Source: Rhynchopus sp. YZ270_cl-10
Taxonomy: Eukaryota > Euglenozoa > Diplonemea > Diplonemida > Diplonemidae
Assembly: GCA_964035575.1 (NCBI GenBank)
Contig: OZ037853.1
Coordinates: forward strand, 1-27,500
Direction: 5' to 3'
DNA: 27,500 nucleotides
Part shown: positions 23,603 to 27,500 of the stretch, piece by piece
Layout: the number at the start of each line of letters is the position of its first letter
Numbering within the stretch: the stretch's first letter is position 1
Notes under the pieces: model-generated
Database searches by the model: none
What the model was told of the DNA's origin: nothing
What the model saw: only the letters and a program-made list of their open reading frames with translations
Program-made: the position numbers and the translations under genes

Positions 23603-24769
23603 AAATTGCGAGAAGGATGCAGAGACGACACCACGTGGGCGGATGAAACGATGATCATGGGCTTATGTGAGGTACTCGAGATGACCATAATCCTTGTCTC
23701 CCCGGGCGCCGTGCCCAAAATCTATGTCCCTCGCCTATGTGCCCCCCACGGAGCCCTGGGACTGGTTTTTACTGGAGTAATCGCCGGGCACTTTGAGACC
23801 CTCTCGCTGAACGTCGATGCAGTCAAGATCCTCTGCGCAGCGAAGCCTCTACGTGCCGACACATGCCTTTGGGAGCCTACGACAGGCCCGTTCATTTGCA
23901 GGGGATGCGATGGGCACAGCGAAGGAGCGGAAGCAGAGTCACATTTCTGTACGACTTGCTGCACGAGCTGTTGCGTGGCGTGCCGAGTCAGCCAGGACCA
24001 AGTGACTTGTGCTGGGCCCCCGGTCCCTATGGATGACCAGCCAGACGGGCCCAGAGGGACCAGGCGTGGGAATGAGGACCCGATTGACAACGGTGCTCCC
24101 CATGTTCGTGACCTTATGCGGTTCCATGAAACTGAGAGGGGTCTCCTGCGGCTTTGGTGGTGTGTACGAGCGGGGGTTCATGAGGGTGCCCTGAAAGACC
24201 AATGGGAAAGGGAAGAGGAACTGGAGGTAGCTGAGATGGTGAAGCGCCATGAGGCTGAGATGCGCCAAGCCGGGGTCAAGGAGGAGGAGATGGATGTGGA
24301 TCAGACTCAGACAGGAGCGACACCGGTCCGTCACCCTGCACACCCTGATGAGACTCCTCCTATGCCGCCCTCTTCTCAAGGAGATTGGGAGCAGGCTGGC
24401 GCTACGATGCAAGACCTGCACCAGACTGACGCTTCTCCCCAGCCGGTGACGCCACCCCGCTTTGCCGAGGAACCTGGGATAGGGAATCGGGCTTCGAGGG
24501 TGGGGTTGAGGGTGAAGTCCCACCAGAGGAGGGGAAAGAGTTACGCCGGCGGTCGGCAGAGCGGAGGAGGTTGTCGGAGGAACGCCAGAGGCAGGAACGG
24601 GAGGCTGCGGAGGTCCTCTTGCGCCGGGCCAGATCCGAGAGTGCATCTCGCTTCGTTTCTGCTAAGGTCAAATCGTCGGAGCAGCGACGTGAGACGATGC
24701 AGGAGAAGGCGATGGGTGTCCGCAGCCCCGCTGGAGCGCAGCCTGGATCGGCGAAGACGAGTGAGCTGA
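23603..24769 (+). CDS. OTU-like protease C-terminal half with Cys-rich region (partial)
   Basis: The open frame emerges from the octamer array. Numbering residues from an ATG at 23381 inside the array, residues 74-90 include TTWADET, then GLCEVLEMTIILVSPG and PKIYVP, and end in AGHFETL. In order and spacing this resembles the second half of OTU cysteine proteases, which have a TWGDE-like turn, a helix, a strand and a closing GHYxxL motif that bears the catalytic His. The His would be residue 137 (codon 23789-23791). The Cys-bearing N-terminal motif is not seen; the octamer array stands in its place. Residues 173-210 are cysteine-rich (173, 176, 190, 193, 194, 197, 198, 201, 210), perhaps a zinc-binding fold. 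After that comes an acidic, proline-rich linker with helix-forming EEELEVAEMVKRHEAEM. The last 75 residues or so are arginine-rich and probably not in the true frame. If translation began after the array, the ATG at 23657 has A at -3 and G at +4. OTU domains occur in host deubiquitinases and also in several kinds of mobile element and large DNA viruses. Family assignment is from motif memory only. Confidence 0.45.
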   Translation, partial: KLREGCRDDTTWADETMIMGLCEVLEMTIILVSPGAVPKIYVPRLCAPHGALGLVFTGVIAGHFETLSLNVDAVKILCAAKPLRADTCLWEPTTGPFICRGCDGHSEGAEAESHFCTTCCTSCCVACRVSQDQVTCAGPPVPMDDQPDGPRGTRRGNEDPIDNGAPHVRDLMRFHETERGLLRLWWCVRAGVHEGALKDQWEREEELEVAEMVKRHEAEMRQAGVKEEEMDVDQTQTGATPVRHPAHPDETPPMPPSSQGDWEQAGATMQDLHQTDASPQPVTPPRFAEEPGIGNRASRVGLRVKSHQRRGKSYAGGRQSGGGCRRNARGRNGRLRRSSCAGPDPRVHLASFLLRSNRRSSDVRRCRRRRWVSAAPLERSLDRRRRVS

Positions 24770-25023
24770 CGAAGGCAGGTGCCTTGAACCGAAGGCAAGC
24801 CCAGAGCCTCACTGCATCGCAGAGGAGAGAGGAGAGCCGTCTGAGGTTCCGGTTAGGGTTTGCCTCGTGCGAGGAACAGGAGGCTGAGGGGCGCCGCAAC
24901 ATCGGCAACGAAGAGTCCATGCAGGGACGGGAGACCATCCTCCTGCACGCCACGTCTGAGCGGTGTCTTTTGCTGCTGAGGGACGCTGAACGCTCGCATG
25001 GCGATTTGAGGGATGAGGAGGAC
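24481..25023 (+). CDS. E/R-rich coiled-coil coding region, partial
   Basis: This stretch is open in a different plus frame from the OTU-like region and overlaps its end. It begins acidic (ESGFEGGVEGEVPPEEGK), then becomes a long charged helix (LRRRSAERRRLSEERQRQER and onward, with heptad-like spacing), then SQRREESRLRFRLGF and an acidic end, RDEED, at the edge of the inverted repeat. The first ATG in frame is at 24571, but sequence before it has the same character, so that ATG is probably not a true start. Composition and GC content match the OTU-like block, so both may belong to one protein-coding region split over two frames by an intron, a sequencing indel or decay; I cannot decide. No enzymatic motif is visible. 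The frame happens to run on into the repeat arm as far as 25239, but that tail is repeat DNA. Confidence 0.4.
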
Positions 25024-25025
25024 AT

Positions 25026-25631
25026 GGGGTTCATTTTTTTTTACACAAAAAACTATGTTAAGACGAAATCCTACCGATGTGCCTACATGGGGCGTCCCCC
25101 GTTAGTAGTGCGCCAGATGAGGGGCATGAAGCGAAAAGCGGTGAAAGGTGCAGGCCTGTTCGCAGCAGGTCTGGAGAGTTGTGGCAACTCGTCTGCTGAG
25201 CGTGTGAAGTATCAAGGCAGAGGTTCGCTGTCCAAGTAAAACCTACCCTGGTCATCCTCTGCCTGTCTTGGTTTCTGTCGTGATTGTTTGTGTTTGTGGG
25301 CGGGATCAGATGGGTGGAGGGTGTTTACTTTGTGTTTAGCTCGGAGAAGTGGCTTACCCGCCCACTCTCTGTTATTTATTCAGTGTCATTTTTTCATTCA
25401 TCCCCAAAGTTTGTAGACAGAGTCAAGGCCACCTTGGCCAAAAGGGTTTTTTCACCACACTTTTCTTTTGCTTCCATTCGTGGAAGTCTTGTTTTTCTTC
25501 TGTTCCTGGCCTGACGTGTGTTCAACAGGTGTGCTATTTTTACCAAGTGGAATCCATTTTTCTTTTTCCAGGGGAGGCACTAAAACAAACCATTCTGCAG
25601 ACAACAAAGCAAAGGCAATGTGTTTTTTTAT
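25026..25631 (+). mobile_element. Left arm of long inverted repeat (copy A)
   Basis: The arm starts GGGGTTCA, nine T, then ACACAAAAAACTATG. It matches the reverse complement of 26175-26790 along its whole length at roughly nine bases in ten by eye, with a few small indels. Shared stretches include TTTCACCACACTTTTCTTTT and CTGGCCTGACGTGTGTTCAA. The match ends at the T-run near 25622-25631. No transposase, reverse transcriptase or integrase is visible inside. It may be one member of an unclassified dispersed repeat inserted in the plus orientation, or one terminal inverted repeat of a foldback-type element. I find no clear target-site duplication next to GGGGTTCA. Confidence 0.75.
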
Positions 25632-25822
25632 CCAATATTGTACAGAAAATTCAAAAACACAACTCCCATTTTTTACCCCTCACCCCCTTGTCTAGTTTGT
25701 TAATATTTTCTTTATTTTATTCACCCCCTTGTTAATATTTTTTTTACCCTTGTCCTTTTGTTCCATTATTCCTCTTTTTCACAGGCTTGCCCAAGACTCC
25801 GTTTCCATACTGAAGGGTTGTA
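25632..25822. other. T- and C-rich spacer between the repeat copies
   Basis: This low-complexity pyrimidine-rich spacer contains a local duplication: CACCCCCTTGT with GTTAATATTTT follows at 25681-25707 and again near 25722-25745. A polypyrimidine stretch ending CACAG at about 25781-25785 resembles a 3' splice site, but there is no supporting exon. Open frames here on both strands are compositional. The last 38 bp, before the T-run at 25823, match neither flanking repeat. Confidence 0.5.
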
Positions 25823-25990
25823 TTTTTTTTCTCTTTTATGTACTTGGTCTTTTTTTGTATGTGAGAATAGAAGAAAGGAAAAAGGAAGAATGGAGTAAAC
25901 AATAAAGACAATAAAATGAACAGGAAAATGGAAAAGGAAAAAGGAAATGAAAAAATGATGACCAAAAAAGGTCGGTGTTTCAAGTTTTAG

Positions 25991-25997
25991 TATAAAA
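25991..25997 (+). promoter_or_regulatory. TATA-box-like motif in repeat copy D1
   Basis: TATAAAA is followed by GGTGGGCGG. The motif and its GGYGGGCG context are kept in the second copy at 27253, while the next 45 bp or so are poorly conserved. Preservation next to a variable stretch suggests a core promoter of the repeat family, but no transcript can be seen from sequence. Confidence 0.35.
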
Positions 25998-26173
25998 GGT
26001 GGGCGGTAAAGTAAAGTAAGTGGCCACTTCCTCCTAAACAAAACAAGAAACTGCATCGTGTGTTTGTTTTTTATTCTTTTTAATCAATTTGAATACACAG
26101 GCGTCACACTTATGGGGCAAAAAAAGGAAAAAAAGAAGACCTAATCCTCCTTACTTAAAAGAAGGGAAGGGAG

Positions 26174-26179
26174 AATAAA
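26174..26179 (+). promoter_or_regulatory. AATAAA polyadenylation-like signal in D1
   Basis: AATAAA lies 183 bp after the TATA-like motif, in the conserved GAGAATAAAAAACACA context. The same arrangement recurs in the second copy, with the signal at 27435. Use as a poly(A) signal is inferred. The site also falls at the inner end of the right inverted-repeat arm. Confidence 0.3.
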
Positions 26180-26790
26180 AAACACACGTGCCCATTGTTT
26201 CGTTGTCTGCAGGATGTCTTGTTTTAGTGCCTCACCTGGAAAAAGAAAAATGGATTCCACTCAGTAAAAATAGCACACCTGTTGAACACACGTCAGGCCA
26301 GGAACAGAAGAAAAGCAAACGCTTCCACGAATGGAAGCAAAAGAAAAGTGTGGTGAAAAAACCCTTTTGGCCAAGGTGGTCTTGACTCTCTGTCTACATA
26401 CTTTGGGGATGCATGAAAAAATGAAACTAGATGATAGATAACAAGGAGTGTGCGAGAGTGGCCCTTCTCCAAGCTAAACAAAAAGCAAACACCCTCCACC
26501 CATCTGATCCCGCCCACAAACACAAACAATCACGACAGAAAACAAAACAGGCAGAGGATGACCAGGGTAGGTTTTACTTGGACAGCGAACCTCTGCCTTG
26601 ATTCCTCTCACGCTCAGCAGGCGAGTTGCCTCAACTCTCCAGACCTGTGCTGCAACACAGGCCTGCACCTTTAGCCGCTTTTCGCTTCATGCCCCTCATC
26701 TGGCGCACTACTAACGGGGGACGCCCCATGTAGGCACATCGGTAGGATTTCGTCTTAACATAGTTTTTTGTGTAAAAAAAAATGAACCCC
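26175..26790 (-). mobile_element. Right arm of long inverted repeat (copy B outer part)
   Basis: This is the reverse-complement partner of 25026-25631. The two arms are separated by 543 bp, so transcripts or single strands could fold into a hairpin with a stem of about 600 bp. The outer end reads GTGT, nine A, TGAACCCC and mirrors the start of the left arm. Open frames on both strands are not kept in step between the arms, so the arms are not coding. In the inner 60 bp or so this arm differs from the left arm more than the partial copy at 27441-27500 does. Confidence 0.75.
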
Positions 26791-26890
26791 TTTTTTTAAA
26801 AAAAAATGAACCCCTTAAAAAAAAATGAACCCCTTAAAAAAAAATGAACCCCTTAAAAAAAAATGAACCCCTTAAAAAAAAATGAACCCC
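26774..26890. repeat. 19-bp tandem repeat at the end of copy B
   Basis: AATGAACCCC occurs six times, at 26781, 26805, 26824, 26843, 26862 and 26881. The spacing is 24 and then four times 19 bp. The unit is nine A followed by TGAACCCCTT; the first interval has five extra T. The first copy is the outermost sequence of the inverted-repeat arm, whose left counterpart at 25026-25042 is single. Thus the terminus of the element has been multiplied on one side only. The last copy runs straight into the coding-like block at 26885. Confidence 0.95.
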
Positions 26891-27073
26891 ACGCTGAATT
26901 GGGAGGCTCCCGAGGCGGCAAAGAAGAAGATCCGGTCCACACTGGACTGCCTCAACAGGGCAATGAGCGACTCGAGCTTTCGGGATAGGGCGAATGATTG
27001 GGACCCTACGGTGACGGTGTCGCTAGCTTTGGATCCAGGGTCCCGAGGGCGAGACCCAGATGGGGTCGATGCC
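26885..27073 (+). pseudogene. Isolated coding-like block between two repeat copies
   Basis: This stretch of 63 codons is open on the plus strand, GC-rich and of balanced composition: NPTLNWEAPEAAKKKIRSTL near its start, DSSFRDRANDWDPTVTVSLA in the middle and an Asp/Gly/Arg-rich end. It lies between the 19-bp tandem array and the T-run that opens the next repeat copy. GC content and style match the coiled-coil region that ends at 25023, so it may be a further part of the same locus, separated by repeat insertions. I recognise no family. It has no start or stop of its own, and the apparent ATG at 26882 belongs to the tandem repeat. Confidence 0.35.
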
Positions 27074-27252
27074 TTTTTTTTTTTCTCTTTTTTGTACTTG
27101 GACTAGTTTTTTATGAGAATAGAAAGGAAAAAGGAAGAAATGGAGAAGACAATAAAGACAATAAAATGAACAGGAAATGGAAAAGGAAAAAGGAAATGGA
27201 AAAATGAAAAGGAAAAAATGATGACCAAAAATGGTCGGTGTTTCAAGTTTTG

Positions 27253-27259
27253 TATAAAA
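27253..27259 (+). promoter_or_regulatory. TATA-box-like motif in repeat copy D2
   Basis: TATAAAA is followed by GGCGGGCG, the counterpart of the motif at 25991. Sequence just downstream has diverged between the two copies, whereas the motif and the GC-rich bases after it are kept. Confidence 0.35.
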
Positions 27260-27434
27260 GGCGGGCGAAGAGTACGGTAGAGCCAACAGAGTTTTATACA
27301 AAACAAGAAACTGCATTATGTGTTTGTTTTTTATTCTTTTTGATCAATTTGAATACACAGGCGTCACACTTCTGGGGCAAAAAAAAGGAAAAAAAGAAGA
27401 CCTAATCCTCCTTACTTAAAAGAAGGGAAGGGAG

Positions 27435-27440
27435 AATAAA
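27435..27440 (+). promoter_or_regulatory. AATAAA polyadenylation-like signal in D2
   Basis: AATAAA lies 182 bp downstream of the TATA-like motif at 27253, nearly the same distance as in the other copy. Its function is inferred from position and conservation only. Confidence 0.3.
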
Positions 27441-27500
27441 AAACACATTGCCTTTGCTTTGTTGTCTGCAGAATGGTTTGTTTTAGTGCCTCCCCTGGAA

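Larger units (their letters stand above)
25823..26241 (-). mobile_element. Dispersed repeat copy B, inner part (direct repeat D1)
   Basis: This segment is repeated in the same orientation at 27074-27500. Shared landmarks in order are a T-run with CTCTTTT, GTACTTGG, an AG-rich tract with AATAAAGACAATAAAATGAA, GGTCGGTGTTTCAAGTTTT, TATAAAAGG, AAACAAGAAACTGCAT, AATACACAGGCGTCACACTT, CCTAATCCTCCTTACTTAAA and GAATAAAAAACACA. The least conserved part lies just after TATAAAAGG. It continues without a break into the right arm of the inverted repeat, so 25823-26790 is probably one element read in the minus direction, starting GGGGTTCA and ending in an A-rich tail. That tail suggests retroposition. The TATAAAA then AATAAA order on the plus strand could instead fit an LTR-like fragment. 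The family is not recognised. Confidence 0.7.
27074..27500 (-). mobile_element. Dispersed repeat copy C (direct repeat D2), cut by window edge
   Basis: This is a same-orientation copy of 25823-26241, with matching landmarks throughout and small indels in the A- and T-runs. In the minus direction it ends in an A-rich tail abutting the coding-like block. Its last 60 bases or so before the edge (CACATTGCCTTTGCTTTGTT onward) match the reverse complement of the left arm near 25560-25627 exactly or almost so, and match the right arm less well. The element continues outside the window. Confidence 0.75.

Noticed and set aside
23379-23654. RVCGFAGL-repeat proteins encoded by the octamer array
   Set aside because: All three frames give the same octapeptide because the 8-bp unit lacks stops. 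This is arithmetic, not evidence of translation.
23939-25034. Long minus-strand open frames (23939-24646 and 24402-25034)
   Set aside because: They lie antisense to the GC-rich plus-strand coding-like region and have Ser/Arg/Leu-rich shadow composition with no motif.
25222-25236. GGTTCGCTGTCC in the repeat arm as a Pol III B box of a SINE
   Set aside because: The match to GGTTCGANNCC is imperfect, and no A box is found at the expected distance upstream.
25026-25239. Repeat arm as the true C-terminus of the coiled-coil protein
   Set aside because: The frame runs on into the arm, but the matching sequence in the other arm does not keep an open frame, so the tail is fortuitous read-through.
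25744-27316. Phe/Ser/Leu-rich minus-strand frames in the two direct repeats (25766-26056, 27023-27316)
   Set aside because: They translate pyrimidine-rich low-complexity DNA and differ between copies in ways typical of untranslated sequence, though they look membrane-like.

Overview
The window looks like nuclear DNA from a eukaryote, in a gene-poor, repeat-dense region. The signs are a long satellite array, a short G-rich tandem array, a decayed tandem family, TATAAAA and AATAAA signals inside dispersed repeats, A- and T-rich tails, and no operon structure or bacterial ribosome binding sites. I cannot name the lineage from the sequence alone. No complete, confident host gene is present.

Layout. 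(1) 1-21579: head-to-tail satellite of a 571-bp monomer, 37 full copies plus one partial copy, entering from beyond the left edge. Copies 3-38 look identical; copies 1 and 2 differ only in the lengths of single-base runs. Each monomer appears to be an old trimer of units of about 192, 187 and 192 bp. (2) 21580-21720: a compact GC-rich cluster of three hairpin-forming palindromes butted against the broken last monomer. (3) 21721-22179: no recognisable feature. (4) 22180-23372: a badly decayed tandem family with a recurring core of about 35 bp. (5) 23385-23600: 27 exact-period copies of the octamer GGGTTTGC, a strong G-quadruplex motif. (6) 23603-25023: GC-rich coding-like DNA. It begins inside what looks like the C-terminal half of an OTU-type cysteine protease domain, followed by a cysteine-rich segment, an acidic linker and an E/R-rich coiled coil, carried in two overlapping open frames. 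(7) 25026-26790: a long inverted repeat with arms of about 606 and 616 bp, its right end extended by a 19-bp tandem repeat. (8) 26885-27073: a second coding-like block. (9) 27074-27500: a further copy of the dispersed repeat already seen at 25823-26241, cut by the window edge.

Reading. The right half looks like an OTU-bearing gene, perhaps one belonging to a mobile element, invaded by members of one dispersed repeat family and joined on its left to an expanded octamer array where the N-terminal half of the protease would be expected. The left half is a very young or consensus-assembled satellite. A 15-bp string shared by the satellite monomer and the octamer array hints that the two repeat types have a common source. 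I see no complete new system. The most unusual items are the trimer-built satellite, the octamer array against the truncated OTU domain, and the one-sided 19-bp expansion of a repeat terminus.
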